Assembly (NCBI GenBank): GCA_034401795.1
Contig: CM067373.1
Span: forward strand, 87,505,448 to 87,569,447
Length of the DNA stretch: 64,000 nt
DNA from: Chaetoderma sp. LZ-2023a
Lineage: Eukaryota; Mollusca; Caudofoveata; Chaetodermatida; Chaetodermatidae
Direction: 5' to 3'
Positions within the stretch are counted from its first letter, which is position 1. Every line of letters starts with the position of its first letter. Below, piece by piece: positions 32,459-44,955 of the stretch. The notes beneath the pieces were generated by a model. It did not search any database. It saw only the letters and a list, made by a program, of their open reading frames with translations, and was not told where the DNA came from. The position numbers and the translations under genes were made by a program.

Positions 32459-34091
32459 ATGCCATACAGTGAGCGTAGCTCAATACCTTCTCCATTTAGC
32501 GACGACTCCCTCGATCAAGAGGTAGCGTCATACGATGGATTTTCAGCTCACATGCTCACCGACTATGCCAGAAATTCAGCGGAATCAACAACACAGCCTG
32601 TTAGCGATGGCACCCTTCGGGATGCCTCACAGGTGGGAACAGAGTTCAGAACTATATCAGACGTCTACAACAGGCCACCACCAGCAGGGCCGAATCGTGG
32701 ACGACCCCGACAAAGACCCGATTACGGGCATCTCAAGAGCCCTTTAGACTACTATCGTTCACCCGTGTCATCTACGGAGACAATATGGCCAGGTGATAAT
32801 CCACAATACAGACAAGCTCCCACACCGCCCCCTTCTAGCGCAATGCTATACTCAACACCAATTCGCCGGTATATCAGTCACGCAACACATCACGACCGTC
32901 AGCCAACTGCACCACCACCATATCAGGAATATCAGTCCTCACCTCGGGGAGAACGTCCGTGTAATCTTCACAACAATCAGCCTCCCGTCCATAGACCCAT
33001 ACCGGTCTATGGCTCTACAACTGGGGCGGACTCTAAATTAAATTGGAGTATGCGTGTCCTAGCTCCTCGGCATCGGCATCGACGGGAAACACCAACACCA
33101 CCACCACCTGCACAACGACCAGCCTCAGCATACCCGTCAGATTCTCAGATACCCGCACCACCCGGATTTCAGCCGCTTCATTCTTCCCGTGGCCTTGGCC
33201 GAGTCATCCTCCCTCCCGAGTTTAGTGGGGAGAATGACTGGACCAATTATAAAATATAGTTCGAAATCATAAGTCGGACTAACTGCTGGAACGATCAGCA
33301 AATGGGTGAATATCTCGCCGCAGGGCTTTCCGGAAAAGCCCTACAAGTTCTTGCCGATCCTGGAACTGACTACACATACCCCTACACACAATTGGAATGA
33401 GCTTTAACGGAGTGATTTGGTGACACAGCCCTTGGAGAAACCAGTCATCAATACGGAAGGCATGATCCATTTGCATCTCGATACTTGTATTGATGCATGG
33501 AGCAGTGAACCCACCCAGAAAGAAAAGCTATTTCTAGGCGACCACAGGAGTTTGGCCCAATTAACGGCAACTGCGGTTCGTATAGAGAACTTTCCAGAGC
33601 GGGAGAAGAGTAACCAATGCCAACTTCATCCTATCAACGAGATAGAGGGGGCAGCTATTGCCCTTCCCGCTAGTGCTCCCCCCAGTCCATCAACACCGGC
33701 CACACAGACATCACCGCCACCAGCTGTACAGATATCCAGTCAGAATCCAATGCCTGGAGGAAGGGGGCGTGCCCGTAGAGGAAGATACAACGGGGCCCGT
33801 GGGTGCGGGAACCAGCGCAACAACAACAACAATGGTAACATGAGAGAACGGATAGACGAGATTAATAAACAAATCTCCGCACTTACAAATTTAGCTACAA
33901 TACTTAGCACCAACCTCGGCACTGCACAGTTTAGGACAACAAACACCACAAGCACCGCACTGCCACCGAACACTTGTTTCGGATGTGGTCAGCCAGGGCA
34001 TTGGAGGAAGCGGTGTCCTAACCGACCTCCTTCTACGACGCCTGCTCCAGACCGCAGCACGCCACAACCAGAGAAGCAGTCAAATACCTAA
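32459..34091 (+). pseudogene. gag remnant of element D (fossil)
   Basis: A Pro/Ser/Gln/His-rich N-terminal region is followed by a short structured region (LGRVILPPEFSGENDWTNY). Then comes a Pro/Thr/Ser linker, an Arg-Gly-Asn-rich stretch, and a CCHC zinc knuckle (CFGCGQPGHWRKRCPN near 33976-34023). This layout fits gag of Ty3-like elements: capsid then nucleocapsid. It is broken. Confidence 0.8.
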
Positions 34092-34812
34092 GGGCACCGA
34101 ATCACCAAGAGCCACTTGGGTGCCCATATCCGTCTCCGGGCTCAACTGCGGACTTCATACAACAACGTTCAGTGGCCAACCTTTTCACACCCAAATGCAC
34201 GGTTTTACACATGTCAATGCCTACGTTGCCTCCCCCATCCGCAGCAATGACATCTCCCTCTTTCTCTGCACACAACAAGCCTTCTTTCTTCTGTAAAACG
34301 ACAGTGGTAGGTTGTAGCACCTCCGCTGAAACAACGTTTTTGCAAGCACCACGTCCCGCCACCAAGACACTAAATACTCGGTGTCCTTTGGTGGAACACC
34401 ATCCCATCCAACATCATCTCCCACATCCACAGACAGCAGCGACTCAGGAGAAACGATTCACTCTGCCTCATGGATTCGCAAGTGCCGACATAGACAGGGA
34501 AAAGCACATCCCTGGCGGCATCACTGTTTCTTCTGTGCGTCACCAAAACATCCCATGAAGCATTGCAAGGAATGGTTTGCACAGGTGGAGCTTATCCATC
34601 ATCCCGTATGCGCCACCGTTTACACCAATACAGAGACGGCAACAACATCATCACCATTGCTAATCCCAGCTCCGCCCTCACCGCAGCCTTCACACCAGCG
34701 GCGATGATTAACTGGCCCTTTCCTCACTCAGCCATCCACAACATTACAAGAAGCCATACGGAAACAGTCAAAGTATATACAGAGTGATGCCACTCTGACG
34801 CCATTATCGCAG

Positions 34813-35292
34813 ATGGCATCATTGAAAACTCTTCCGCAGGTACATCGCAAAGTAATATACAAATGTGCCTGTCTGTTTAGTGACATTTCCACCAGTGCCA
34901 CCAACGACACCGGTGATTCTATCATGGTAATTAACAAGCGCTTATATGAGAGCATCCCACCTCATGAGAAGCCTCCCCTTAAGCCTACAAACATTTACCC
35001 ACAGATGGCTACGGGAGCTGATGTGCCCGTAGCCGGTGTAGTCAATTTAGTTATCCAAATAGAGGGGATGCAATTCATACAGCGAGGTGTCATCGCCTCT
35101 TTTCATAACGATGCCCTACTTGGCTCCGATTTCCTCAGTGCCAGCGAAGCCATCATACACTGCAGACAACAGGAACTCGACATACACGGCCAACGAATAC
35201 CTCTTGGACCGGCATCATCATTATACGATACATTAGCAGTTATACTATCAAGTAGCCCCACAGTTGAGCCGGGACAGGAACAAATTTTATGA
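34813..35292 (+). pseudogene. Protease-region remnant of element D (fossil)
   Basis: It encodes a retropepsin-like region: NDTGDSIMVINKRLY near 34899, and a later ALLGSDFLSASEAII (near 35115) that fits the second hydrophobic strand of these proteases. The segment between gag and here (34092-34812) is degraded Pro/Ser-rich coding sequence. It is broken. Confidence 0.65.
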
Positions 35293-35545
35293 GCCACCCC
35301 ACCACAGTTAGGAAGCAACACACACATCGCCATGCTGGAACCCGATCATGATTATATGATCACCTCACAATGCGCCAGTCTCCGCATAATAGTAGACACT
35401 ACTAATAAGGAAAATATACCTTTTAGAGTGTTCAATGGTACCGCAGATCCTCTCACTCTGGAACCCGGAGTATGCTGTGGCCATTTAGTGGACATAATCT
35501 CATTGGAATCACCTGCACTTGCTGACACACCACCGCAGATGACTG

Positions 35546-36722
35546 ATGATTTACCCGAACATTTACATGATGTGTATCTACGTGCCACACTTGGATTACT
35601 GCAATCACAGAAACGAGAAATTCGGAAACTACTACATAAATATCGTGATAGGTTTTCCTCCGGAGACATGGATCTTGGAGAAACTCATCTCGTACAACAC
35701 TCCATTGATACAGGCAATAATAAGTGAACGACATGTTGCAGATTGGTATTATTGAACCCTCGGCATCTCCATGGGCTAGCCCAATAGTACTAGCAGGAAA
35801 AAAGGACAGAACCTGGCAGTTTTGTATAGCCTACCGCCGCCTTAATGATCCATTACCCTGGATAGATCAGGCCTTGGATTCCTTGTCTGGAGCCAAGTGG
35901 TTTTGTACCCTTGACTTAGCTAGCGGTTACTGGTAAGTAGCCATGGATGAAGCTGACATGGAAAAGACCGCATTCGTTTGTAGGGATAGCCTTTTCCAAT
36001 TCCGCAAGATGCCCTACGGTTTGTGCAACGCTCCCGGAACTTTTGAATGACTCATTGAGCAAGTATTAACCACCCTGCAATGGGAAATCTGTCTCTGTTA
36101 CATCGATGACGTAATAATCTTCGGACCCACGTTTGAGCAAACCTTAATAAATTTGGATACTGTACTTTCACGATTCCGCACGGCCAATTTAAAACTCAAA
36201 CCGAAGAAATGTCATCTCTTGAGACAGAGCATTGAGTTCCGGGGATACGTCATATCTGGTGATGGACTGGCTACTCAGCCATCAAAAACTAAGGCAGTAG
36301 CAGAGTTACGTCGGCCCTCTTCAGTTACAGAGACACGGAATTTACTTGGCCTATGCCAGTGCTATCGCCGTTACATCCGATATTTCAGCGAGATTGCTTC
36401 ACCCCTCTACAAGATCACCAAGAAAGATTGACCATTTGAGTTTATGAGTGACTGTGAAGGCTCCTTCAGTGTGCTGAAGGAACTCTTGACGACCGCCCCG
36501 ATTCTTGCTCACCCTAATCCTAACCTCGATTTCATCTTAGACACCGATGCATCATCTTTCGCTATCAGCGCGGTTCTATCTCATGTCACGGAAAATGGAA
36601 CAGAGCAGGTATTGGGTTATGGTTCACATACTCTGAATAAAACGGAGAGAAGATACGCAACCACCAAGCGAGAACTATTGGCGGGGGTCCATTTCGTCAA
36701 CTATTATACACACTTTCTGTAG
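35546..36722 (+). pseudogene. RT and RNase H remnant of element D (fossil)
   Basis: Reverse-transcriptase motifs SPWASPIVLAGKKD and FCTLDLASGYW lie near 35765-35935, and YIDDVIIF near 36098-36122. A connection domain follows (RTANLKLKPKKCHLL; FRGYVISGDGL). The RNase H start is DFILDTDASSFAISAVLSH near 36520, and NKTERRYATTKRELLA follows. The order and motifs are those of Ty3-like pol. It is broken. Confidence 0.88.
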
Positions 36723-38460
36723 GATTACAAATTGCAGGAGAAATAATATCTCCCGCAGACCACACCTCCCGCAAGTAGCAACAGACTTGACGTTCATCAG
36801 CGTGGAAAACTTGAATGCGCCCACTGCGCTAATAACATTAGCATCATACAGCAGCTCGTACATCCCAACAACAGCATTATCATCAACAGACAACAGCCAA
36901 CAAATCTCCTGAACACACCCGCTTATCCAGTTACGGGAGAACTGATCATGTGGATATAAGGAATGCACTTCAGCCATCTACAGTACGCGTCACGGGAGGA
37001 ATGTTTGTCCAACAGTCCTCCCCCTTTCCCTTTTCCCGACGTCGTACGGAAACAGCTAAATCTACATACTTCATCTACACCTAATAACAGTCGATATTAT
37101 TAAGAGAGCAAGATGCCCGTATTGTCGTCAGTCACAAGTAGGATTTTGTCACAGAAAAGTTGAATCGACAATGGGTTGATCAAAGTTACGACAGCATCCG
37201 ACAGGTCATCTATGCTCTAAAGTAACTCTGTCCCGCCCATGGGCTCGGCCATTACAGAGTGAAATACCCTCAGGGTTCGATAAAGTTGACATTCACGCCG
37301 CCTCTCCCTCCCAACTCCCGCACCTGGCAGCCATAAACACGTCACCTTCACCACAGCGCAAGTATCATCCACAGATAACCAGTCACGTGTATCAGATTCA
37401 AATCACCAACATGTCAGAAACACAGACACTCAGGTTGACTGTATTCACAATCTCCGAACGACGGCATTGTAAATTAATAACTGTGGCACACACTTTTAGA
37501 GTTGTACTGAAATTTAACCATTATTAAATGGTATTAATGTGTTTGGTCTAGGCCGGGACGGAGCTAGTTCCACCCATTGAGGAGAATGCTTGGCCAGCCC
37601 TCCCACTTGGAAAATACAGCTATATTGACGGGATCAGTCATGTTAATCTGCCGCCTGAATAGATCTGTTTAAACCACACATCAAATTACCTACAACTTTA
37701 CTGTTAAATTTTTGATTAAGAACACAACTGCTCTACCGTGCTACAAATCATTAGCGCACGAGCCAGTAAAGCGGTATCAAAAATCTGAAGTATAATTACA
37801 GAGAATTTCATAAATTCTCTTCCTTGCATTCCAGTCTATAATCGACATGGGCTGAGAACTACCTATTACAGACACATACCAAGACGCATGTTAAAGAACT
37901 CGCACCAATTAGGGACATTATAAAGATCTTGATGTAACATATATATTCCTATCTCTTGCATCTGCAACAGACTACGCCTCAACAACAGTATTTTGGCCAT
38001 CGCCATAAACAGCATATATGTTTCCGATCAACCACGTGCTTTTTAGAGTCACGTGACATGTACTGCTATTTCCAGTAAATTGGATCAAACGCTTTAAACA
38101 CAAGAGCCGCCCTACCACAGCATGATGGAGGAGTGGCGAGGGTGAGTCCGGGTAATTGCCGCTGACGTCACCTGGCTCCCACACACCCCATCGGGCACTC
38201 CAGCCTAAAATTTAAACAGGCAAATTTATAAGCATCCAATCTGGAGAACCGCCTCACGCCAATTAAAAGGTGAGGCACCGCAAAGAAAAAGTAGTACCAC
38301 GTTTTTATGTTGATCAAAGGCTGTTAAATGCGAGAAATTAAGATTGGGTTAACAAGCCATTCTTCCTATAATTAAAGGTACTCCCTTTATACGGGAAGAA
38401 TTAATCCCTGGACATCTAGGTCCAAAAAAGAGGAAACTTTCAAATAAGAATGACCGAATC
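36723..38460. other. Degraded interior of element D, function not recognised
   Basis: This is the position where integrase would be expected. I could not find an HHCC zinc finger or DDE core in any frame. It may be deeply decayed pol or unrelated inserted DNA. A CRE-like TGACGTCA occurs near 38163. Confidence 0.4.
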
Positions 38461-38498
38461 ACCTGTTCAAACTTTTAGGTGTGGTCATCCGCCGCCTG

Positions 38499-38521
38499 TG
38501 ACGTCACCAAATAGTATAAAA
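38499..38521 (+). promoter_or_regulatory. Second CRE-TATA promoter inside element D
   Basis: TGACGTCA at 38499-38506 is followed by eight bases and TATAAAAGGAG from 38515. The preceding 'gccgcctg' resembles 'gcgcctg' before the CRE in LTR copies at 8.3 and 58.5 kb. The layout is almost that of the family-A LTR promoter, so this may be a diverged LTR promoter or one captured from it. Confidence 0.6.
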
Positions 38522-38698
38522 GGAGGAAGCGCGCTCTGAAACTTTGTCTTCCCGTCAAAACTCGACACCAGGGAAGAACAGATAGCATTAGGCTTCTTTT
38601 GTGTCGCAAACTAGATTCTGCTATTTTATTATTATTTCATTATTATAATTGGCCTGGAAAGTTTTTAAAAAAACAATGAAGAGATAGGTCATTAGGGT

Positions 38699-39466
38699 TT
38701 GAATAAGGTTACGCTGGTACCAGTTACTTCATCCACACCGGTCCTGAAGCAGAGTAAGAAGCAAAAGTCCCCCACAAAATCCAGTCTGGCAGCATCCGTA
38801 TCAGTTATTAGCCATCCGGCTACGGTCACTACACCCGCAACCGTAGTGTCTAAGACAGTGTTAGCCAGTCAGCCAATTTCGGTTGTGATCACGACACCGG
38901 CAAAAATAGACATTCCAAGTTACCCGCAATCACCATCTCCACCAGAACTGACCATAGACGAGGGACCAGGACCGTCGCAGCCTGTGGCGATTAGTATAAC
39001 TCCGACCCGTGTTATTCAGCATCCGCCTCCTCGCCTTTCTGACCCAGCAATCAGAAAGGGAACTACGCCGGAACGTCCATGCGTGGGAATGAGACGGATC
39101 GTCCACACACAGGACATTCAGCCCGTGCCTAACACCACCGCAAATCGTCTGTTAAAATATGCTAAGTTTCGGAAGATGTTGTCACCTGCCGTATTCGCTC
39201 CCACATCACGGCCTCAGCCTACGGTACAGCTCACCGCCATCACCATGACAGCTACAGCAGCCACCACGACGACGACCACCACCACAGCATCAAAGACATT
39301 AGCAACCACTAGTACGGCCGCTGCCATACGGACGGATATATTAGAACTGGCAGTAGCTGTGAGAGACATAATGGATGCGCACATTTCCGCCACCATCACT
39401 TCAGATATTTCCGACAGTGCCAGTAATAGTGAATGCATCTCAGCAATGACAGTGCATCCACCATGA
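38699..39466 (+). CDS. Thr/Pro/Ser-rich ORF downstream of the second promoter
   Basis: An open frame of 255 codons, uninterrupted, whereas the surrounding element is heavily broken. The N-terminal part is basic (KQSKKQKSPTKSS) and the middle is Pro/Thr/Val rich. It has a short ordered-looking part (ANRLLKYAKFRKMLSPAVFA) and a Thr run from an ACC/ACG tract. The C-terminus (ILELAVAVRDIMDAHISATI) could be helical. The annotated ATG is near 38699, about 180 bases past the TATA box. I recognise no family. It lies between pol and the 3' LTR and may be an accessory gene of the element or a gene of a second inserted element. Confidence 0.4.
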   Translation: MNKVTLVPVTSSTPVLKQSKKQKSPTKSSLAASVSVISHPATVTTPATVVSKTVLASQPISVVITTPAKIDIPSYPQSPSPPELTIDEGPGPSQPVAISITPTRVIQHPPPRLSDPAIRKGTTPERPCVGMRRIVHTQDIQPVPNTTANRLLKYAKFRKMLSPAVFAPTSRPQPTVQLTAITMTATAATTTTTTTTASKTLATTSTAAAIRTDILELAVAVRDIMDAHISATITSDISDSASNSECISAMTVHPP

Positions 39467-40524
39467 CCAACCACTGTCAGTCGCGGGACCCAGACTCAAT
39501 GGGGAAATTTTGCAGCAGAGGTGTGATCATTTGTGATACAGCAGAAACATCAATGGTGCGATTCGTGGAAATGTATTAATTATTACTTTATTTTTTTTAA
39601 ACTTTTCTTCTTATTATATATGTTAGATCAATTGAATCCCGTCCCTAGGATGACTATGGTTATCCGACACAGCCGTCACTTCAGTGCCTGGCTGTGTCCC
39701 ACACGAAATGAGCACTGCGGACTCCGATGTTGTAAGAACGTTGTGTGCGACGTAAAAAATACAACGTCCCACAGTGCAATAATGTCATAATCCCATCATG
39801 CAGTCTCAGCTAGGCTTGTTGTGCTGCTTGATAAACCAACTTTTAAGTTATTATTATTATATTATATTTTTCTTATTATTTTTCTTTTTCTTCCTGTCTT
39901 AGATGTCAGGACGGATATGGGGCCAGCGAGAGCTGCCCATTGCTGACCCACTATAATGGGCCGCAAATATATAGTTTTAATAAATAATAAGAGATATGTG
40001 TTGCGTACCCCTTTATTTAACCGGGGTGCGCAAGTAATTTGGTGTGATTCAATAAATACCCCATGAGGGTATGTTACATGGTTTATATATGTATACCTTG
40101 TCTTTTTTTTATTATTATATTATATATTTAAACTTAAATTGTGGTACGTTGGAGCTTGGGTGTTCTCTGTGGAAATAATGATTATCCGCACTCAGAGAGA
40201 ACACCCGTGCGAGCTATTGTTTAGAATCATTTACTAAATAAAGTTACAGCACGCACCGTAATATTAATAAAACAAACCAAAAAAAAAGAAAGGCCTGGAA
40301 AATAATTCCAGCTCAAAAATCGAAAACTAAAAGTATGCCTCCCCCCCCCCCCCCCCCCCTCCTCTTGGCACGTCTATGTGCTCTGTCTCTTGAATACACG
40401 TCTATTGCCTCACTACTCCTCTCCGGCCACGTGCCTACCTTTTTCAAGAAGTCTATAATTCCCGCCTAGCGTACGTACGTGTGTCGATCAGCCATGCGCG
40501 ATTGTTTGCCATGGATGTCAAACT
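39467..40524. other. Region between the ORF and the polypurine tract
   Basis: A short frame at about 39630-39790 is Cys/His-rich (CPTRNEHCGLRCCKNVVCD) and zinc-finger-like. AATAAA-type polyadenylation signals occur near 39980, 40051 and 40241. Poly(A)-rich and C-homopolymer tracts (40340-40360) follow. No confident gene. Confidence 0.4.
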
Positions 40525-40557
40525 AGGAGGGGCGGGGGGGGGGGGGGGGGGGGGGGG
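40525..40557 (+). promoter_or_regulatory. G-rich polypurine tract before the 3' LTR
   Basis: 'aggaggggcgg' followed by a run of about 24 G directly abuts the family-A LTR start at 40558. Polypurine tracts prime plus-strand DNA synthesis in LTR retroelements and lie exactly here. The G run may have expanded after insertion. Confidence 0.6.
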
Positions 40558-43505
40558 TTAGTTCGGATCGACCGGTCAAGTACCGGCCATACCAGCTAAG
40601 CTGGGTACATGCTGCCCGTCCTGGATTCGTTCCCTGAACACGTCGCCCTCTGTAGAGCCATAAGTGTATGTGGGCCTATGAGAGAGATCGTATTGCGAAA
40701 ACGACTAAGTTCGTCAAAACGCATGATGGGTATGCATGAGCGCGTCTAGATGCTATTTCTGATGGAACACATAGTATACGACCAAGATAGGATGGCTCTT
40801 TTAGTGTACCGAGATGGTACCCTGTAATCCTTATTGATTGCCTGTTCCCGTTGAATCTGACATTACTCGAGACCAGAATTCAACGGGCTTTTTAAATCTG
40901 TAAACCATTTCAGAATCGGTTAAGAAATGGCTGAGTTACCCACAGAAAACCCCTCTTGATTATCTTCAAAATATTGCCGTGACGTCATAACCACGTGGAC
41001 GCAGAACTTCTAGAATGTTCTAGAACATTCGACCGCGCTATTACTAGCTACGCGTTGATTGGCTGATGCTCGAACGATGATTGGCTAGAGCATGAGCTTG
41101 TGACGTCACGAGGAGTATAAAAGGAGACGTGATCACGAGATCGAGAGCATCCTCGGCCAGGGGCCAAACAAGTTGGATCTGTACCAGCTACTATCAGCGC
41201 AACAGACAATACGTGTATTACTTCGCTTTGTGTCGGGGTTTTCTCCCGTAGCTGGCAGTTGCCCAATCCACCGTACTAAAACAATTTCCTAACTCCCTAC
41301 TTACTGGAGTAATTTGGAACTTTCTGATTATTGTTCACGAATATCAATATCTACTTCGGAACACGAATTTGCGGTGAGGCCTTTACGGCCTGAATATGTG
41401 ATTCTACAGATGTAGAGGCAGGATGTTCTTTGACGGATGACTCGTCGGATCTGCGGCCATGCCCAAAAGTGGTATTTCAACTGTCACTGCACTAATATCG
41501 TGTAGGTTCTTCTAACTTTCGACCGCAGCAAGTAAACTCTGACCGGTGCGTCTTCAGGGCTGGCTGACATACCCAGCACCGTGAAGCTTTATTTTGTATC
41601 TTCATTCGCATCTGACCACCCCCACTTGTGATCGGGTTGTTTACAACTTCCATCCGTGCCATCGGTGTACGGAAATTTTCTTCACCACAGTAGTACTATC
41701 GTATCTTTTGCTGACTGCTCGTTAGACATCCCATTAGGCTTACAGTGCTGAGCGATGTACCCCTCCCGCCATGAGTGTTCTTGCGGGAATCTTGTTTGCG
41801 GAAAACAGCTTGTAGTAACATGGTAGCCTAACTTGAGAATGACTACCGAGTATTCAAGTAATGATACTTCACAGTTTAATTATTTCTCTATATGTATTTC
41901 GTTAATTATATTGTATCCGTAAGAACGGTCCCGATGACTAAAAGGTACCGTAACGGTCTTAGGACCGCAAGTTATAATTTCCGTATTTGTTTATAGTTAT
42001 CCTCATTTTCAAAAGGTGTTTTACTAACTGCACCGTAGTAGGTTCGTTAACCTGTACTAGATATATACTTTGATTATTTGATACTGTATTGATTGTTCTG
42101 GTTAGATTATGTATGTATATGGCCAGTGGCCATCAGTTCATATGTTTTGCTTATTTATAGAAAATATAGGACTAAAGTGCACGTATACAGCAACACTTAT
42201 ATATGCAGCACTTTCTCCCGCCACCAACAATTTTTCACTGAGGTCACTGTCCATGCTATAACTCTGTTTAGCCCGGCATGCTACCGACTAAACCTTTTCT
42301 ATTCAGCTCGATAGGATAGGTTCAAAATGATTAAGAGACACTTTCTTCATTACCAACTCGGTAATATAATCTTCTCTTCCGGCAGTGCGATAACCTAGCC
42401 CCGCACTCAGGTAAGACTCATAACTCCAATATTTTGTCTCTCTTCATGCTCCACTCAGCCTTGTGGCTTCTTAATTGTTTGGATGTCCCCATCCGCACCA
42501 AGGGCTGATCCGACTCTGGGAAACTGTTGGGGTCTCCGAGCGGTGATGGCCAGGGTGTGGTGTCACATACATTCCCCATGTATCTTTGGATACTTAGTAG
42601 TTAGCACTTTAGCCAATGTAGGAAAGCACTGTGAAAACATAATAATTATTATTTTTATTACTGAACAAACCCCCCCCCCCCCCCGCACCACAGTGCAAAA
42701 CAGGGCAACTTGTATATAAACCTAATGACCGGTTAAACAGTTAGTTCCATAGGACCCGGTGACGGGCGAGATGCGAATTCTGTCAGAATGTCTGGGCATG
42801 ATACTTAGATCGGCCACGCACTTACGGCAAGGACATTTACAGTGGGTATTCGTCTCTCTCACCCCACCATAACGATAGAACAATGGTCTAATAATGCTTT
42901 CGTGAAAAGTAACCTATGTCTTGTAACGTTTTATGTGGCTACTGACCGGGATGTCCGGATTCTTATCCAGTTCGGAGATCTTACTAAGTAACATGTATGA
43001 GCACTGTCTTCAGTGTTGATGTCTTAGGGCATCTGTTCTCAGTGACAGCCGTGTCTAATAGCTAGGTAGATACCAGCCATTTGCGGCCAAAAATAGTTCT
43101 TGTTTTAAAAACAACTAAACGCTAATTAAGCAAAGCAGAAGGCCCGCATAAATAAAGCGGCAACTACTAATTCAGCTTACTAAGAATCACATAAGACGGT
43201 GACGAGGGAATCCATCGGGAATCGCTCGTCCCGTCTTCACGTAAAACAGCACGCACCCCATATAGTCATAATCTCACTAGGTATGGTCTTTTCTTTCTCA
43301 AGAATTTTTGGTTGAAATATTAGAGTGGGCCCATTTTTGCCTACTACCCTTCCCCCGCTTTAAGCAGTGGCGACACCTTCCCGAGACGGAGGCCCACGTG
43401 AGGCACTTGCCCCTCGCAAGGATTCAGCGATGACGGTCCACGCGAGGATAATACTCTTCACCCAAACTAGCACTAGGAGTAGTGCCTGCATGAGGCACAT
43501 AACTG
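40558..43505 (+). mobile_element. Family-A LTR, 3' LTR of element D (fossil)
   Basis: It matches the reverse complement of 8828-6090 almost throughout. It starts TTAGTTCGGATCGACC, where other copies have TGTAGTT. Homology to the 5.5-8.8 kb copy stops at 43505, before the expected LTR end, and the sequence then turns into unrelated DNA and a LINE. It also shares about 215 bases near 42121-42335 with the 57-59 kb copy that the 5.5-8.8 kb copy lacks. Confidence 0.75.
41056..41126 (+). promoter_or_regulatory. LTR promoter: CCAAT boxes, CRE, TATA
   Basis: ATTGG boxes occur at 41058 and 41080, with TGACGTCA at 41101-41108, seven bases, then TATAAAAGGAG from 41116. This is the best-preserved copy of the promoter. 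It would drive rightward transcription from about 41145. Confidence 0.75.
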
Positions 43506-43620
43506 AAGATGACACGTTCACGCCGGTCTCCTCCATAAGTACCAACTTGGAAACTAAGTCATCAATGCTTGTGGGCTGACAACCGCATACAGAGGCAACT
43601 CTGACTATGTCTACCCTTCT

Positions 43621-44955
43621 TCAAACAAGAAGCTGTGCTCGACATCCTCGGACGACGCAATCTTCCCAGGAGTTTACCATAGCTATGTGGAATGTACCTG
43701 GTCCGAGTGCAACATAAAAGAGGCAAACCTTAGGTGCAGACTGTGAACACTATAACATCGATATTGTGTGCATTCAAGAGACTAAAGTAGCTAAGCACTC
43801 AGAGCAGCAACTACAGACAGGCTATAAGCTAGTGTTCATAGAGCAAAAACAGGCCACATACCGGGGCTTAGGCTTCGTAATCGGACCAAGGGTCTTGGAT
43901 CATGTCATTAGTTTTGGATACGTCAGTGATCGTGTTGCATTCATCAACATGGCTATACCTACGCGAAAACACACCACCAATAAGTGTCGAATTGTCAACC
44001 CATACGGCCCAACTACCGAAAAAGCCAAAGAGAATCCAGCAATATTAGATTCCTTCTACGCAGAACTGAGCTCCGCCATTACGATCCCAGCTAGATGGCA
44101 ACTGTTCGTGTGTGGAGATTTCAACTCCAAGCTGGGTAACCTCGGAACTGCAGATAAAAGTGCAGGACTTGGCTTATGCATGGGATCCTATTGAGAGAGC
44201 ACACGCAACAGCAATGGCGATGCACTGGTGGCATTTCTTAGTTCCAATGGCCTATTTGGCACAAATATGGCTTTCAAACACAGATGCCGTCACCAGCCAA
44301 GATGGACTGTACACATTACTGATCGCAAAGGCCCCAAAAGGTTCTTAGGCTACAATAGCTGTCTTCAACCAAATAGACTTCATACTATGCAAGACAGAAG
44401 CAAAACCCTTACTCCGGAACACTCGCTCGCATGGAGGCACAGACCTCAATTCAGACCATAAGCTACTCATTACACGCCTTCAGATGAACGATCTGTACCT
44501 AATATATAAACACCATACGAGGCAAGAGGATAGAGTCACCTACAACCTACCCAAGCTCATCAGCGACACTGACACTCAAATGTCATACAAAAAAGCCCCC
44601 GGGGAGCAGATAGCTAACATCGATGTTAGCTCTGATCCAAACGAAGCCCTAACCAAAATACTGAAATCTATGTAATCATACGCCACCAGCACCATAGGTG
44701 TTCTTAAAAACAACCAAACTAGGTATACTGACGACCCTCTAGTAGTAAAACTGTCAGCAGAGCAACATCATTGCATCAATCTGCTAAGCGTGCTACGAAG
44801 TGACCTCAATAAAGCAGGACTCGGTACACTCAAGTCAAGAATGGACCTGAGGAAGCTAAGGATTTCGGCTGAGGACAAGACACAGTGGGCAAAAGCGAAG
44901 AAGGACTGATTGCAGCTGTATGATGTTTCTACGACTACAGCCGCATAATGCAGTA

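Larger units (their letters stand above)
32333..43505 (+). mobile_element. Ty3-like LTR retroelement D (fossil)
   Basis: Fossil element reading rightward. Parts in order: the last 66 bases of a 5' LTR ending GAGCTACA; a primer-binding site at 32401; gag; protease; RT and RNase H to about 36722; a 3.7-kb segment with a second promoter and ORF; a G-rich polypurine tract; and a family-A 3' LTR from 40558. Integrase was not recognised and no clear envelope lies inside. The coding region has many breaks (at least six). Most of the 5' LTR is missing, and the 3' LTR end is not seen before a LINE. The tract-to-LTR join and the matching LTR end support treating it as one element. Age: old. Confidence 0.7.

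Noticed and set aside
32459-33259. Pro-rich frame as a host structural protein
   Set aside because: Its position directly after an LTR end and primer site and before a zinc-knuckle region marks it as gag.
42483-42719. Frame conserved between LTR copies (42.5 kb and 6.9 kb) as a coding gene
   Set aside because: Similarity is equal in noncoding flanks and the frames diverge at a simple-sequence insertion; it is best explained as LTR homology.
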